Origin: Citrobacter sp. Res13-Sevr-PEB04-36
Lineage (GTDB): Bacteria; Pseudomonadota; Gammaproteobacteria; Enterobacterales; Enterobacteriaceae
Direction: 5' to 3'
DNA length: 57,768 nt
Assembly: GCF_015672735.1 (NCBI RefSeq)
Contig: NZ_JADABY010000077.1
Span: 1 to 57,768, forward strand
Position 1 is the stretch's first letter, and each line of letters begins with the position of its first letter. The notes beneath the pieces were generated by a model. It saw nothing but the letters and a program-made list of their open reading frames with translations, was not told the origin of the DNA and made no database searches. Of the stretch, positions 31,783 to 44,902 are shown piece after piece. The translations under genes and the position numbers were made by a program.

Positions 31783-33135
31783 ATGCTGAGTATTCTCTGG
31801 AATCTGGCTGCATTCATCGTCGCACTTGGTGTGCTTATCACCGTGCATGAATTTGGTCATTTCTGGGTTGCCCGGCGCTGCGGAGTCCGCGTTGAGCGCT
31901 TTTCCATTGGCTTTGGAAAGGCGCTGTGGCGCCGCACCGATAGATTGGGCACCGAATACGTCATCGCCCTGATTCCCCTCGGCGGCTACGTCAAAATGCT
32001 GGATGAGCGTGCAGAACCGGTGATACCGGAACTGCGCCACCACGCGTTCAACAACAAAACGGTTGGGCAGCGTGCGGCCATAATTGCCGCAGGTCCGATT
32101 GCAAATTTCCTTTTCGCTATCTTTGCTTACTGGCTGGTGTTTATCATCGGCGTCCCTGGTGTGCGTCCAGTTGTTGGTGAAATAACACCCAACTCGATTG
32201 CTGCACAGGCGCAAATTCAGCCAGGCACGGAACTAAAAGCGGTTGATGGTATCGAAACCCCTGATTGGGATACCGTGAGATTGCAGCTGGTTGCCAAAAT
32301 TGGCGATGAGCAGACCATTCTTAGCGTGGCGCCGTTTGGCAGCAATCAACGCCAGGACAAAACGCTGGACTTGCGCCAATGGGCATTTGAGCCAGACAAA
32401 CAGGATCCCGTCACGAGTTTAGGGATTCGCCCACGCGGTCCGCAGATTGAACCGGTGCTGTCAGAAGTACAGGTTAATTCCGCGGCAAGTAAGGCGGGTT
32501 TGCAAGCTGGCGACAGGATCGTTAAAGTCAATGGTCAGCCGCTCACGCAATGGATGACGTTCGTGACGCTGGTACGCGATAATCCGAATAAGCCGTTAGC
32601 GCTAGAAATTGAAAGGCAGGGGAGTTCCTTGTCTTTGACGTTAACTCCGGACTCAAAACCGGGTAACGGTCAGGAAGAGGGATTTGCGGGTGTCGTGCCT
32701 AAAATTATTCCTTTGCCTGATGAGTATAAGACTGTACGCCAGTATGGACCATTTAGCGCCATCCTCGAAGCCTCGGATAAAACGTGGCAGTTGATGAAGT
32801 TGACGGTCAGTATGCTGGGAAAATTGATTACCGGTGATGTAAAACTGAACAACCTCAGTGGGCCGATTTCTATCGCCCAGGGGGCTGGGATGTCAGCGGA
32901 GTTCGGGGGAATTTATTACCTGATGTTCCTTGCGCTTATCAGCGTGAACTTAGGGATAATTAACCTGTTTCCGTTGCCCGTTCTTGACGGGGGGCATCTG
33001 CTGTTCCTGGCGATTGAAAAGCTGAAGGGCGGTCCGGTATCCGAGCGGGTTCAAGACTTTAGTTATCGCATTGGCTCGATTTTGCTGGTGTTGTTAATGG
33101 GGCTTGCACTTTTCAATGATTTCTCTCGGTTGTAA
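31783..33135 (+). CDS. rseP: Regulator of sigma-E protease RseP (site-2 protease)
   Basis: RseP cuts the anti-sigma factor RseA within the membrane after DegS, releasing sigma-E, and also clears signal peptide remnants. I chose the ATG at 31783 ([11 protein letters not shown]), which gives 450 residues as in E. coli. The zinc motif HEFGH is at residues 22-26 in the first membrane helix; two PDZ domains follow (about 115-190 and 205-310); the third metal ligand is in [12 protein letters not shown]. Four membrane segments are expected. It follows cdsA by 11 bases and precedes bamA by 29. Confidence 0.98.
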   Translation: MLSILWNLAAFIVALGVLITVHEFGHFWVARRCGVRVERFSIGFGKALWRRTDRLGTEYVIALIPLGGYVKMLDERAEPVIPELRHHAFNNKTVGQRAAIIAAGPIANFLFAIFAYWLVFIIGVPGVRPVVGEITPNSIAAQAQIQPGTELKAVDGIETPDWDTVRLQLVAKIGDEQTILSVAPFGSNQRQDKTLDLRQWAFEPDKQDPVTSLGIRPRGPQIEPVLSEVQVNSAASKAGLQAGDRIVKVNGQPLTQWMTFVTLVRDNPNKPLALEIERQGSSLSLTLTPDSKPGNGQEEGFAGVVPKIIPLPDEYKTVRQYGPFSAILEASDKTWQLMKLTVSMLGKLITGDVKLNNLSGPISIAQGAGMSAEFGGIYYLMFLALISVNLGIINLFPLPVLDGGHLLFLAIEKLKGGPVSERVQDFSYRIGSILLVLLMGLALFNDFSRL

Positions 33136-33146
33136 GAGAGTGTTAG

Positions 33147-35582
<2,436 letters not shown>

Positions 35583-35665
35583 CTGTTCTTCGCAAAGGAA
35601 TGTAGTGGTAGTGTAGCGATGACTTTTGGCGGTCCTGCATGGGATCGCCTGGCCACGCAAAGAAC

Positions 35666-35681
35666 TGCACCTTCGGGTGCA
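35666..35681 (+). other. UUCG stem-loop in the bamA-skp gap
   Basis: TGCACC-TTCG-GGTGCA is a perfect 6-bp stem closed by a C(UUCG)G tetraloop, 23 bases before the skp start. It lacks a T-run, so it is not a terminator. It may stabilise the 5' end of a processed skp transcript or influence ribosome access. Confidence 0.7.
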
Positions 35682-35704
35682 AATGGGATGGTAAGGAGTT
35701 TATT

Positions 35705-36190
35705 GTGAAAAAGTGGTTATTAGCTGCAGGTCTTGGTTTAGCGATGGCAACGTCTGCACAGGCTGCCGACAAAATTGCAATCGTCAATATGGGTAGCCTG
35801 TTCCAACAGGTTGCGCAGAAGACTGGTGTTTCCAGCACGCTGGAAAACGAGTTCAAAGGCCGCGCCAGCGAACTGCAGCGCATGGAATCCGATCTGCAAT
35901 CTAAAATGCAGCGTCTGCAATCCATGAAAGCAGGTAGCGATCGTACTAAGCTGGAAAAAGACGTTATGGCTCAGCGCCAGACTTTCTCTCAGAAAGCGCA
36001 AGCTTTTGAGCAGGATCGTGCACGTCGTTCCAATGAAGAACGTGGCAAACTGGTTACGCGTATCCAGACTGCTGTGAAATCTGTCGCTAGCAGCCAGAGC
36101 ATCGATCTGGTCGTTGACGCAAACACCGTTGCTTACAACAGCAGCGATGTAAAAGACATCACCGCTGACGTACTGAAACAGGTTAAATAA
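35705..36190 (+). CDS. skp: Periplasmic chaperone Skp (OmpH)
   Basis: Skp is a trimeric jellyfish-shaped chaperone that holds unfolded outer membrane proteins after secretion and passes them to BAM. I chose GTG 35705 ([12 protein letters not shown]), which gives 161 residues as in E. coli, with TAAGGAG placed 7 bases upstream; the frame extends further upstream without a ribosome site. The signal peptide ends AQA-ADK. The body is rich in Lys, Gln and Glu and forms long coiled-coil arms (about 45-130). It is followed after three bases by lpxD. Confidence 0.97.
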   Translation: MKKWLLAAGLGLAMATSAQAADKIAIVNMGSLFQQVAQKTGVSSTLENEFKGRASELQRMESDLQSKMQRLQSMKAGSDRTKLEKDVMAQRQTFSQKAQAFEQDRARRSNEERGKLVTRIQTAVKSVASSQSIDLVVDANTVAYNSSDVKDITADVLKQVK

Positions 36191-36193
36191 GTA

Positions 36194-37219
36194 ATGCCTT
36201 CAATTCGACTGGCTGATTTAGCAGAGCAGTTGGATGCAGAATTACACGGTGATGGCGATATCGTCATCACCGGCGTAGCGTCCATGCAATCTGCGCAAAC
36301 TGGCAATATCACGTTCATGGTGAATCCTAAGTATCGTGAGCACTTAAGCCTGTGCCAGGCTTCTGCCGTTGTGATGACGCAGGACGATCTTCCTTTTGCT
36401 AAGAGTGCAGCGTTGGTAGTGAAGAATCCCTACCTGACCTATGCACGAATGGCGCAAATTTTAGATACCACGCCTCAGCCGGCGCAGAACATTGCATCCA
36501 GTGCAGTGATTGATGCGACGGCGAAGCTGGGTAAGAATGTTTCTGTTGGCGCAAATGCGGTCATCGAGTCTGGCGTAGAACTGGGCGATAACGTGGTTAT
36601 CGGTGCAGGCTGTTTCGTCGGAAAAAATACAAAAATCGGTGCAGGTTCACGCTTGTGGGCGAATGTGACGATTTATCATGACATCCAGATCGGTGAAAAT
36701 TGCCTGATCCAGTCCAGCACTGTCGTCGGATCTGACGGCTTTGGCTATGCAAACGATCGTGGTAACTGGGTGAAGATCCCGCAACTTGGTCGCGTGATTA
36801 TTGGCGATCGTGTTGAGATCGGCGCTTGCACGACCATCGACCGTGGTGCTTTGGACGATACCGTGATCGGCAATGGTGTTATCATTGATAACCAGTGCCA
36901 GATTGCGCATAACGTTGTGATTGGCGACAATACGGCAGTCGCCGGTGGCGTCATTATGGCGGGTAGCCTGAAGATTGGTCGTTACTGTATGATTGGCGGT
37001 GCCAGCGTGATCAATGGGCATATGGAAATATGCGACAAAGTCACGGTGACTGGCATGGGTATGGTGATGCGTCCTATCACTGAACCGGGCGTCTATTCCT
37101 CAGGCATTCCGCTACAACCTAACAAGGTATGGCGTAAAACTGCGGCGTTGGTGATGAATATTGATGATATGAGCAAGCGTCTCAAGGCGATTGAACGCAA
37201 GGTTAATCAACAAGACTAA
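36194..37219 (+). CDS. lpxD: UDP-3-O-(3-hydroxymyristoyl)glucosamine N-acyltransferase
   Basis: LpxD adds the N-linked 3-hydroxymyristoyl chain from acyl-ACP in the third step of lipid A synthesis. The 341 residues equal the E. coli length. An N-terminal uridine-binding domain (about 1-100) precedes a left-handed beta helix with many hexapeptide repeats ([19 protein letters not shown]); the catalytic His is in [12 protein letters not shown] (about 239). A C-terminal helix binds ACP. It directly follows skp, while a 104-base gap separates it from fabZ. Confidence 0.98.
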   Translation: MPSIRLADLAEQLDAELHGDGDIVITGVASMQSAQTGNITFMVNPKYREHLSLCQASAVVMTQDDLPFAKSAALVVKNPYLTYARMAQILDTTPQPAQNIASSAVIDATAKLGKNVSVGANAVIESGVELGDNVVIGAGCFVGKNTKIGAGSRLWANVTIYHDIQIGENCLIQSSTVVGSDGFGYANDRGNWVKIPQLGRVIIGDRVEIGACTTIDRGALDDTVIGNGVIIDNQCQIAHNVVIGDNTAVAGGVIMAGSLKIGRYCMIGGASVINGHMEICDKVTVTGMGMVMRPITEPGVYSSGIPLQPNKVWRKTAALVMNIDDMSKRLKAIERKVNQQD

Positions 37220-37246
37220 AGCATCGTTTTACGCATGTCTGACTTT

Positions 37247-37282
37247 ACGGCCTGTCACATTCATACGATTGCGGCAGGCCGT
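37247..37282 (+). other. Inverted repeat between lpxD and fabZ
   Basis: ACGGCCTG and CAGGCCGT form a perfect 8-bp stem around a 20-base loop in the 104-base lpxD-fabZ gap. The following GTTATTATTGCCTTTTAG has no solid T-run, so termination would be weak. It could be an mRNA-processing or stability hairpin inside the lipid A operon. Confidence 0.6.
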
Positions 37283-37323
37283 GTTATTATTGCCTTTTAG
37301 TATATTTTGACAGGAAGAGTATT

Positions 37324-37779
37324 TTGACTACTAACACTCATACTCTGCATATTGAAGAGATTTTGGAACTTCTGCCGCACCGTTTTCCGTTTTTGCTGGT
37401 TGACCGTGTGCTGGATTTTGAAGAAGGTCGTTTTCTGCGCGCAGTGAAAAATGTATCCGTTAACGAGCCTTTCTTCCAGGGCCACTTCCCGGGTAAACCG
37501 ATTTTTCCGGGCGTGCTGATTCTGGAAGCGATGGCGCAGGCAACGGGTATTCTGGCGTTTAAAAGCGTAGGAAAACTGGAGCCAGGCGAGCTGTATTACT
37601 TTGCAGGTATCGATGAAGCACGCTTCAAGCGCCCTGTCGTGCCAGGCGATCAGATGATCATGGAAGTGACTTTCGAGAAAACGCGCCGCGGCCTGACCCG
37701 TTTTAAAGGGGTTGCGCTGGTCGACGGTAAAGTTGTGTGCGAAGCAACGATGATGTGTGCCCGTAGCCGGGAGGCCTGA
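37324..37779 (+). CDS. fabZ: 3-hydroxyacyl-ACP dehydratase FabZ
   Basis: FabZ dehydrates 3-hydroxyacyl-ACP in fatty acid elongation and competes with LpxA and LpxD for 3-hydroxymyristoyl-ACP, so its dose balances phospholipid and lipid A. The 151 residues equal the E. coli length. The start is TTG (37324), with AGGAAGAG upstream. The hot-dog fold has its catalytic His in [11 protein letters not shown] (about 54) and Glu in LEAMAQ (about 68). It precedes lpxA by three bases. Confidence 0.98.
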   Translation: MTTNTHTLHIEEILELLPHRFPFLLVDRVLDFEEGRFLRAVKNVSVNEPFFQGHFPGKPIFPGVLILEAMAQATGILAFKSVGKLEPGELYYFAGIDEARFKRPVVPGDQMIMEVTFEKTRRGLTRFKGVALVDGKVVCEATMMCARSREA

Positions 37780-37782
37780 TAC

Positions 37783-38571
37783 GTGATTGATAAATCCGCC
37801 TTTATTCACCCGACCGCCATTGTGGAAGAGGGTGCCAGTATTGGTGCCAATGCCCATATTGGTCCTTTTTGTATTGTTGGACCCCACGTTGAAATTGGTG
37901 AGGGTACCGTACTGAAGTCTCATGTTGTCGTGAATGGCCATACTAAAATTGGTCGCGATAATGAGATCTATCAGTTTGCCTCCATCGGCGAAGTAAACCA
38001 GGATCTTAAATATGCTGGCGAACCGACCCGCGTGGAAATTGGCGATCGCAACCGCATCCGCGAAAGCGTCACCATTCATCGTGGCACAGTGCAGGGCGGT
38101 GGGTTGACGAAGGTGGGCAGCGATAACTTACTGATGATCAATGCGCACGTCGCGCATGATTGTACGATTGGTAATCGCTGTATTCTGGCGAATAACGCCA
38201 CGCTTGCCGGACATGTAACGCTTGATGATTTCGTTATCATCGGTGGAATGACGGCGGTGCATCAGTTCTGCATCATCGGTGCGCACGTGATGGTCGGCGG
38301 TTGTTCTGGCGTTGCTCAGGACGTTCCGCCGTACGTTATTGCTCAGGGCAACCACGCGACGCCGTTTGGTGTCAATATCGAAGGTTTGAAGCGTCGTGGG
38401 TTCACCCGCGAAGCGATTACCGCGATCCGCAATGCCTATAAAGCGTTGTACCGCAGCGGCAAAACGCTGGAAGAAGTGAAACCGGAAATCGCCGAACTGG
38501 CGAAGCAGTATCCGGATGTTCAGGCTTTCAGTGATTTCTTTGAACGCTCAACGCGTGGCCTGATTCGTTAA
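37783..38571 (+). CDS. lpxA: UDP-N-acetylglucosamine O-acyltransferase
   Basis: LpxA begins lipid A synthesis by moving 3-hydroxymyristoyl from ACP to the 3-OH of UDP-GlcNAc. The 262 residues equal the E. coli length. The start is GTG 37783. The left-handed beta helix covers about residues 1-185, with the catalytic His in [12 protein letters not shown] (about 125) and the acyl ruler region [14 protein letters not shown]; the C-terminus is helical. Its stop TAATG overlaps the lpxB start by one base. Confidence 0.98.
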   Translation: MIDKSAFIHPTAIVEEGASIGANAHIGPFCIVGPHVEIGEGTVLKSHVVVNGHTKIGRDNEIYQFASIGEVNQDLKYAGEPTRVEIGDRNRIRESVTIHRGTVQGGGLTKVGSDNLLMINAHVAHDCTIGNRCILANNATLAGHVTLDDFVIIGGMTAVHQFCIIGAHVMVGGCSGVAQDVPPYVIAQGNHATPFGVNIEGLKRRGFTREAITAIRNAYKALYRSGKTLEEVKPEIAELAKQYPDVQAFSDFFERSTRGLIR

Positions 38572-39719
38572 TGACTGAGCAGCGTCCATTAACGATTGCC
38601 CTCGTCGCCGGAGAAACCTCCGGCGATATTCTTGGTGCCGGATTAATTCGCGCACTCAAGGCGCGTGTACCTAATGCCCGTTTTGTTGGCGTGGCAGGTC
38701 CGTTGATGCAGGCCGAAGGCTGTGAAGCCTGGTACGAAATGGAAGAACTGGCGGTGATGGGCATTGTTGAGGTGCTCGGTCGTCTGCGACGTTTGCTGCA
38801 TATTCGCGCCGATCTGACTCGCCGTTTCACTGACCTTAAGCCGGACGTTTTCGTCGGTATCGATGCGCCTGATTTCAATATCACCCTTGAAGGGAACTTG
38901 AAAAAACAGGGTATTAAAACCATTCATTATGTCAGTCCTTCTGTATGGGCATGGCGACAGAAACGCGTTTTCAAAATAGGCAGATCCACCAATATGGTGC
39001 TGGCTTTTCTGCCTTTCGAAAAAGCGTTTTATGACAAATTTAATGTTCCTTGCCGTTTTATCGGCCACACCATGGCGGACGCCATGCCGTTGGATCCGGA
39101 TAAAAATGCAGCCCGCGACGTGCTGGGTATTCCTCATGACGCGCACTGCCTGGCGCTATTGCCGGGAAGCCGAGGGGCTGAAGTGGAGATGCTTAGCGCC
39201 GATTTTCTGAAAACGGCACAGCTGCTACGCCAGCAGTATCCCGATCTCGAAGTGGTCGTGCCGCTGGTTAATGCCAAACGGCGAGAACAGTTTGAGCGTA
39301 TCAAGGCTGAAGTAGCGCCGGAACTTTCCGTACACCTGCTCAATGGGATGGGGCGTGAAGCGATGGTTGCCAGCGATGCCGCGCTGCTGGCTTCTGGCAC
39401 GGCAGCGCTGGAATGTATGCTGGCGAAGTGCCCAATGGTTGTCGGTTATCGTATGAAACCTTTTACGTTCTGGCTGGCGAAGCGTCTGGTGAAAACCGAT
39501 TATGTTTCGTTGCCGAACCTGCTGGCGGGAAGAGAATTAGTCAAAGAGCTGTTGCAGGATGAATGCGAACCGCAGGCGCTGGCGAACGCGCTGCAGCCGT
39601 TGCTGGCGAATGGCAAAACCAGCCATGCGATGCACGATACGTTCCGCGACCTGCACCAGCAGATCCGTTGTAATGCCGATGAGCAGGCGGCGGATGCGGT
39701 CCTGGAGTTAGCACAATGA
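38571..39719 (+). CDS. lpxB: Lipid A disaccharide synthase
   Basis: LpxB (GT19 glycosyltransferase) joins UDP-diacylglucosamine and lipid X into the tetraacyl disaccharide at the inner membrane surface. The 382 residues equal the E. coli length. Visible are [15 protein letters not shown] at the N-terminus, [33 protein letters not shown] and ASGTAALE, which together match the family active site. It overlaps lpxA at TAATG and rnhB at ATGA, so all three are translationally coupled. Confidence 0.98.
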   Translation: MTEQRPLTIALVAGETSGDILGAGLIRALKARVPNARFVGVAGPLMQAEGCEAWYEMEELAVMGIVEVLGRLRRLLHIRADLTRRFTDLKPDVFVGIDAPDFNITLEGNLKKQGIKTIHYVSPSVWAWRQKRVFKIGRSTNMVLAFLPFEKAFYDKFNVPCRFIGHTMADAMPLDPDKNAARDVLGIPHDAHCLALLPGSRGAEVEMLSADFLKTAQLLRQQYPDLEVVVPLVNAKRREQFERIKAEVAPELSVHLLNGMGREAMVASDAALLASGTAALECMLAKCPMVVGYRMKPFTFWLAKRLVKTDYVSLPNLLAGRELVKELLQDECEPQALANALQPLLANGKTSHAMHDTFRDLHQQIRCNADEQAADAVLELAQ

Positions 39720-40312
39720 TTGAATTTGTTTATCCACATACGCATTTAGTGGCGGGTGTGGATGAAGTAGGACGGGGTCCTTTGGTTGGGGCCGTGGTGA
39801 CTGCAGCAGTTATTCTTGACCCGGCGCGTCCGATTGTTGGTCTCAACGACTCCAAAAAATTGTCTGAAAAGCGTCGCCTGGCGCTGTACGATGAAATCAA
39901 AGAAAAAGCGTTGAGCTGGAGTCTTGGGCGTGCGGAACCGCATGAAATTGACGAGCTGAATATCCTGCATGCCACCATGCTGGCCATGCAGCGCGCGGTG
40001 GCTGGTTTGCACATCACGCCAGAATACGTGCTAATTGACGGAAATCGTTGTCCGGTATTGCCGATGCCGTCGATGGCAGTAGTGAAAGGGGACAGTCGCG
40101 TGGCGGAGATCAGTGCGGCGTCTATCCTGGCAAAAGTCACCCGTGATGCTGAGATGGCGGCGCTGGATACTGTTTTCCCGCAGTACGGTTTTGCGCAGCA
40201 TAAAGGCTATCCAACTGCTTTTCATTTGGCTGCGCTCGTTGAACATGGTGCTATCGAGCATCACCGTCGCAGCTTTGCTCCTGTCAAACGCGCACTGGGA
40301 CTTACGTCCTGA
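39716..40312 (+). CDS. rnhB: Ribonuclease HII
   Basis: RNase HII cuts at single ribonucleotides in DNA, initiating ribonucleotide excision repair. The 198 residues equal the E. coli length. The first acidic pair is in [12 protein letters not shown] (Asp16, Glu17), the third acid is in LIDGNRCP (about 108), and the last is in AKVTRDAEM, with the substrate Tyr in FAQHKGYPT. Its ATG overlaps the lpxB stop; dnaE follows after 36 bases. Confidence 0.98.
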   Translation: MIEFVYPHTHLVAGVDEVGRGPLVGAVVTAAVILDPARPIVGLNDSKKLSEKRRLALYDEIKEKALSWSLGRAEPHEIDELNILHATMLAMQRAVAGLHITPEYVLIDGNRCPVLPMPSMAVVKGDSRVAEISAASILAKVTRDAEMAALDTVFPQYGFAQHKGYPTAFHLAALVEHGAIEHHRRSFAPVKRALGLTS

Positions 40313-40348
40313 TTCTTGTGGCAAGAATAAGTAAACCGGAATCTGAAG

Positions 40349-43300
40349 ATGTCTGAACCACGTTTCGTCCACCTGCGGGTGCACAGCGACTACTCCATGA
40401 TTGATGGGCTGGCGAAAACCGGGCCGCTGGTGAAAAAGGCGGCCGCGTTGGGTATGCCTGCGCTGGCGATCACCGATTTCACCAACCTGTGTGGTCTGGT
40501 GAAGTTCTACGGAGCGGGTCACGGTGCGGGCATTAAGCCGATTGTTGGCGCTGATTTTCATGTCCGTAGTGAGCAGTTTGGCGACGAATTGACTCAACTC
40601 ACGGTGCTTGCAGCCAATAATACGGGCTACCAGAATCTGACGTTGTTGATATCAAAAGCCTATCAGCGCGGTTATGGTGCTGAAGGGCCGACCATTGACA
40701 GAGACTGGCTGATCGACTTAAAAGACGGCTTAATTTTACTTTCCGGTGGTCGCATGGGCGACGTCGGACGTAGCCTGCTACGCGGTAACAGCGCGCTGGT
40801 TGAAGAGTGCATCACGTTTTATGAAGAACATTTCCCCGATTGTTATTTTCTGGAACTGATCCGAACCGGCCGGCAGGACGAAGAAAATTATCTGCATGCT
40901 GCGGTGGCGCTGGCCGAAACGCGGGGTCTGCCGGTGGTGGCGACCAACGATGTTCGCTTCCTTGAAACCGGAGACTTTGACGCACATGAGATCCGCGTTG
41001 CGATCCATGATGGTTTCACTCTCGATGATCCGAAACGTCCGCGTAACTATTCGCCGCAGCAGTATATGCGCAGCGAAGAAGAGATGTGCGAGCTGTTTTC
41101 CGACATCCCGGAAGCGCTGCAAAATACCGTCGAGATAGCCAAGCGCTGTAACGTGACAGTACGTCTGGGTGAATATTTTCTGCCGCAGTTCCCGACCGGG
41201 GATATGACCACTGAGGATTTCCTCGTGGCAAAATCGCGTGAAGGGCTGGAAGAACGTCTGGAGTTTCTGTTCCCCGATCCTGACATTCGAGCGCAGAAGC
41301 GTCCTCCTTACGACGAACGTCTGGAGATTGAACTTAAAGTTATCAACCAGATGGGGTTCCCAGGTTACTTCCTGATCGTAATGGAATTTATCCAGTGGTC
41401 GAAAGACAACGGCGTGCCGGTTGGACCTGGCCGTGGTTCCGGTGCGGGTTCGCTGGTGGCCTATGCGCTGAAAATAACCGACCTCGATCCGCTGGAATTT
41501 GATCTGCTGTTCGAACGTTTTCTTAACCCGGAACGTGTTTCGATGCCCGACTTCGACGTTGACTTCTGCATGGAGAAACGCGACCAGGTGATTGAACACG
41601 TAGCGGAGATGTATGGCCGTGATGCGGTATCGCAGATTATTACCTTCGGTACCATGGCGGCAAAAGCGGTTATCCGCGACGTGGGCCGCGTGCTCGGGCA
41701 TCCGTACGGGTTTGTCGACAGGATTTCTAAACTAGTGCCACCCGATCCGGGAATGACGCTGGCAAAAGCCTTTGAGGCTGAGCCACAACTGCCAGAAATC
41801 TACGAGGCGGACGAAGAGGTCAGGGCGCTTATCGACATGGCGCGTAAGCTGGAGGGTGTCACACGTAACGCCGGTAAGCATGCGGGTGGCGTGGTTATCG
41901 CGCCCACTAAAATTACCGACTTTGCTCCGCTCTACTGTGATGAAGAAGGTCTTCATCCGGTCACTCAGTTCGATAAAAACGACGTGGAATACGCCGGGCT
42001 GGTGAAGTTTGACTTCCTGGGGCTGCGTACGCTGACGATCATTGACTGGGCGCTGAAAATGATCAACCCGCGTCGGGCAAAGCAGGGACTGGAGCCGATT
42101 GATATCGCCGCCATTCCGCTCGACGATAAAAAATGTTTCGATATGCTGCAACGCTCGGAGACGACCGCCGTCTTCCAGCTTGAATCCCGCGGCATGAAGG
42201 ATCTGATCAAGCGCCTGCAGCCTGACTGCTTCGAAGATATGATAGCCCTGGTGGCGTTGTTTCGCCCCGGTCCGCTGCAGTCGGGGATGGTAGATAACTT
42301 TATCGACCGTAAGCACGGGCGAGAAGAGATATCCTACCCGGACGTACAATGGCAGCATGAGTGCCTGAAACCTGTTCTGGAGCCGACGTACGGCATTATC
42401 CTGTATCAGGAACAGGTCATGCAGATCGCCCAGGAGCTGTCTGGCTATACTCTTGGCGGCGCGGATATGCTGCGTCGTGCGATGGGTAAGAAAAAGCCGG
42501 AAGAGATGGCCAAGCAGCGCGGCACCTTTGAAGAAGGGGCGAGGAAGCGCGGCGTAGACGGTGAACTGGCGATCAAAATCTTTGACCTGGTAGAGAAATT
42601 TGCCGGTTACGGGTTTAACAAATCGCACTCCGCTGCCTATGCGCTGGTGTCTTACCAGACGCTATGGCTGAAAACGCATTACCCCGCTGAGTTTATGGCC
42701 GCGGTAATGACCGCCGATATGGATAACACTGAGAAAGTGGTTGGACTGGTGGATGAATGCTGGCGCATGGGACTGAAAATCCTGCCGCCGGATATCAACT
42801 CCGGGCTGTATCATTTCCACGTGAATGATGACGGTGAGATTGTGTATGGCATCGGCGCGATAAAAGGTGTGGGTGAAGGCCCCATTGAAGCTATTATTGA
42901 AGCGCGTAACAAAGGTGGCTATTTCCGCGAGCTGTTCGATCTCTGCGCCCGTACTGATATCAAAAAGTTAAACCGCCGAGTGCTGGAAAAACTGATCATG
43001 TCCGGGGCGTTTGACCGCCTTGGCCCGCATCGTGCCGCACTGATGAATTCGCTGAATGATGCGCTTAAAGCCGCCGATCAGCATGCCAAAGCCGAAGCCA
43101 TCGGCCAGGCCGATATGTTTGGCGTCCTGGCGGAAGAGCCGGAACAAATTGAACAATCTTATGCCAACTGCACGCCGTGGCCGGAGCAGGTGGTATTAGA
43201 CGGTGAGCGTGAAACGTTAGGGCTTTACCTGACGGGACACCCCATCAACCAGTATTTAAAAGAAATTGAGCGCTATGTCGGAGGCCACAGGCTGAAAGAC

Positions 43301-43831
43301 ATGCATCCGACAGATCGTGGTAAAGTCACCACGGCTGCGGGGCTCGTCATTGCTGCGCGGGTAATGGTCACCAAGCGCGGCAATCGTATCGGCATCTGTA
43401 CGCTGGATGACCGTTCCGGGCGTCTGGAAGTGATGTTATTTACTGAGGCTCTGGAGAAATACCAGCATTTGCTGGAAAAAGACCGCATACTTATCGTCAG
43501 CGGACAGGTCAGCTTTGATGACTTCAGCGGCGGGCTTAAAATGATGGCCCGTGAAGTCATGGATATTGACGAAGCCCGGGAAAAATACGCTCGCGGGCTT
43601 GCTATCTCGCTGACGGACAGGCAAATTGATGACCAGCTTTTAAACCGACTCCGTCAGTCTCTGGAACCCCACCGCTCGGGGACAATTCCAGTACATCTCT
43701 ACTATCAGAGGGCGGATGCACGTGCGCGGTTGCGTTTTGGCGCAACGTGGCGTGTCTCTCCGAGCGATCGTTTACTTAACGATCTCCGTGGCCTTATTGG
43801 TTCGGAGCAGGTGGAACTGGAGTTTGACTAA
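40349..43831 (+). CDS. dnaE: DNA polymerase III alpha subunit
   Basis: DnaE is the replicative polymerase of the chromosomal holoenzyme. The 1160 residues equal the E. coli length. The N-terminal PHP domain begins [16 protein letters not shown]; the palm catalytic aspartates are in [14 protein letters not shown] (about 401 and 403) and FDFLGL (about 555); [21 protein letters not shown] shows the nucleotide-binding region as [10 protein letters not shown]. The fingers, helix-hairpin-helix, OB domain (about 1000-1075) and C-terminal tau-binding part follow. It lies within the lipid cluster, between rnhB and accA. Confidence 0.99.
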   Translation: MSEPRFVHLRVHSDYSMIDGLAKTGPLVKKAAALGMPALAITDFTNLCGLVKFYGAGHGAGIKPIVGADFHVRSEQFGDELTQLTVLAANNTGYQNLTLLISKAYQRGYGAEGPTIDRDWLIDLKDGLILLSGGRMGDVGRSLLRGNSALVEECITFYEEHFPDCYFLELIRTGRQDEENYLHAAVALAETRGLPVVATNDVRFLETGDFDAHEIRVAIHDGFTLDDPKRPRNYSPQQYMRSEEEMCELFSDIPEALQNTVEIAKRCNVTVRLGEYFLPQFPTGDMTTEDFLVAKSREGLEERLEFLFPDPDIRAQKRPPYDERLEIELKVINQMGFPGYFLIVMEFIQWSKDNGVPVGPGRGSGAGSLVAYALKITDLDPLEFDLLFERFLNPERVSMPDFDVDFCMEKRDQVIEHVAEMYGRDAVSQIITFGTMAAKAVIRDVGRVLGHPYGFVDRISKLVPPDPGMTLAKAFEAEPQLPEIYEADEEVRALIDMARKLEGVTRNAGKHAGGVVIAPTKITDFAPLYCDEEGLHPVTQFDKNDVEYAGLVKFDFLGLRTLTIIDWALKMINPRRAKQGLEPIDIAAIPLDDKKCFDMLQRSETTAVFQLESRGMKDLIKRLQPDCFEDMIALVALFRPGPLQSGMVDNFIDRKHGREEISYPDVQWQHECLKPVLEPTYGIILYQEQVMQIAQELSGYTLGGADMLRRAMGKKKPEEMAKQRGTFEEGARKRGVDGELAIKIFDLVEKFAGYGFNKSHSAAYALVSYQTLWLKTHYPAEFMAAVMTADMDNTEKVVGLVDECWRMGLKILPPDINSGLYHFHVNDDGEIVYGIGAIKGVGEGPIEAIIEARNKGGYFRELFDLCARTDIKKLNRRVLEKLIMSGAFDRLGPHRAALMNSLNDALKAADQHAKAEAIGQADMFGVLAEEPEQIEQSYANCTPWPEQVVLDGERETLGLYLTGHPINQYLKEIERYVGGHRLKDMHPTDRGKVTTAAGLVIAARVMVTKRGNRIGICTLDDRSGRLEVMLFTEALEKYQHLLEKDRILIVSGQVSFDDFSGGLKMMAREVMDIDEAREKYARGLAISLTDRQIDDQLLNRLRQSLEPHRSGTIPVHLYYQRADARARLRFGATWRVSPSDRLLNDLRGLIGSEQVELEFD

Positions 43832-43843
43832 TACAGGAATACT

Positions 43844-44803
43844 ATGAGTCTGAATTTCCTTGATTTTGAACAGCCGATTGCAGAGCTGGAAGCAAAAATC
43901 GATTCTCTGACTGCGGTGAGCCGTCAGGATGAGAAACTGGATATTAACATCGATGAAGAAGTGCATCGCCTGCGCGAAAAAAGCGTAGAACTGACGCGCA
44001 AAATCTTTGCCGATCTTGGCGCATGGCAGGTAGCCCAGCTGGCACGCCATCCACAGCGTCCGTACACCCTGGATTATGTCCGCCTGGCGTTTGATGAGTT
44101 TGATGAGCTGGCGGGCGATCGTGCCTATGCGGATGATAAAGCTATTGTCGGCGGTATCGCGCGCCTTGATGGTCGTCCGGTGATGATCATTGGTCATCAG
44201 AAGGGCCGTGAGACCAAAGAGAAGATTCGTCGCAACTTCGGCATGCCCGCGCCGGAAGGTTACCGCAAAGCGCTGCGCCTGATGGAAATGGCCGAACGTT
44301 TCAAGATGCCGATCATTACCTTCATCGACACCCCTGGCGCATACCCAGGCGTGGGTGCGGAAGAACGCGGCCAGTCTGAAGCGATTGCGCGCAACCTGCG
44401 TGAAATGTCACGTCTGAGCGTGCCGGTTATCTGTACCGTTATCGGTGAAGGTGGATCTGGCGGCGCGTTGGCAATCGGCGTAGGCGATAAAGTGAATATG
44501 CTGCAATACAGCACCTATTCCGTTATCTCCCCGGAAGGCTGTGCGTCCATTTTGTGGAAAAGCGCAGACAAAGCGCCGCTGGCGGCAGAAGCGATGGGTA
44601 TTATTGCGACGCGTCTGAAAGAGCTGAAGCTTATCGATTCTATCGTACCGGAACCGCTGGGCGGGGCTCATCGTAATCCAGAAGTCATGGCTGCGTCGCT
44701 GAAAGCACAACTGCTGACCGATCTGGCCGATCTTGACGTGTTAAGCACGGAAGAGCTGAAAAATCGCCGTTACCAGCGTCTGATGAGCTACGGTTACGCG
44801 TAA
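43844..44803 (+). CDS. accA: Acetyl-CoA carboxylase carboxyltransferase alpha subunit
   Basis: AccA and AccD form the carboxyltransferase that makes malonyl-CoA, the first step of fatty acid synthesis. The 319 residues equal the E. coli length. An N-terminal helical region with ELEAKIDSL precedes the crotonase-like fold; [21 protein letters not shown] and [15 protein letters not shown] form the oxyanion and biotin site (motifs DTPGAYPG and GEGGSGGA). It starts 12 bases after dnaE and is the last gene before a strong terminator. Confidence 0.98.
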   Translation: MSLNFLDFEQPIAELEAKIDSLTAVSRQDEKLDINIDEEVHRLREKSVELTRKIFADLGAWQVAQLARHPQRPYTLDYVRLAFDEFDELAGDRAYADDKAIVGGIARLDGRPVMIIGHQKGRETKEKIRRNFGMPAPEGYRKALRLMEMAERFKMPIITFIDTPGAYPGVGAEERGQSEAIARNLREMSRLSVPVICTVIGEGGSGGALAIGVGDKVNMLQYSTYSVISPEGCASILWKSADKAPLAAEAMGIIATRLKELKLIDSIVPEPLGGAHRNPEVMAASLKAQLLTDLADLDVLSTEELKNRRYQRLMSYGYA

Positions 44804-44819
44804 ACTGCATATATTCTGA

Positions 44820-44850
44820 AAAGGGCCACAAAGCTGTGGCCCTTTTTTTT
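44820..44850 (+). terminator. Rho-independent terminator after accA
   Basis: AAGGGCCACA-AAGC-TGTGGCCCTT with a run of eight T is a textbook terminator 17 bases after accA. It ends the long envelope and lipid cluster. Confidence 0.95.
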
Positions 44851-44902
44851 ACCTGCGGTTTGACCAGGCTATGATTAACTAAGGTTTTTCCAGGAGGAAT
44901 GC

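Noticed and set aside
41732-42628. Long open frames on the minus strand opposite dnaE (also at 40778-41701)
   Set aside because: They mirror the coding strand of dnaE, have no ribosome-binding site and read as unstructured mixtures rich in Arg, His and Gln.
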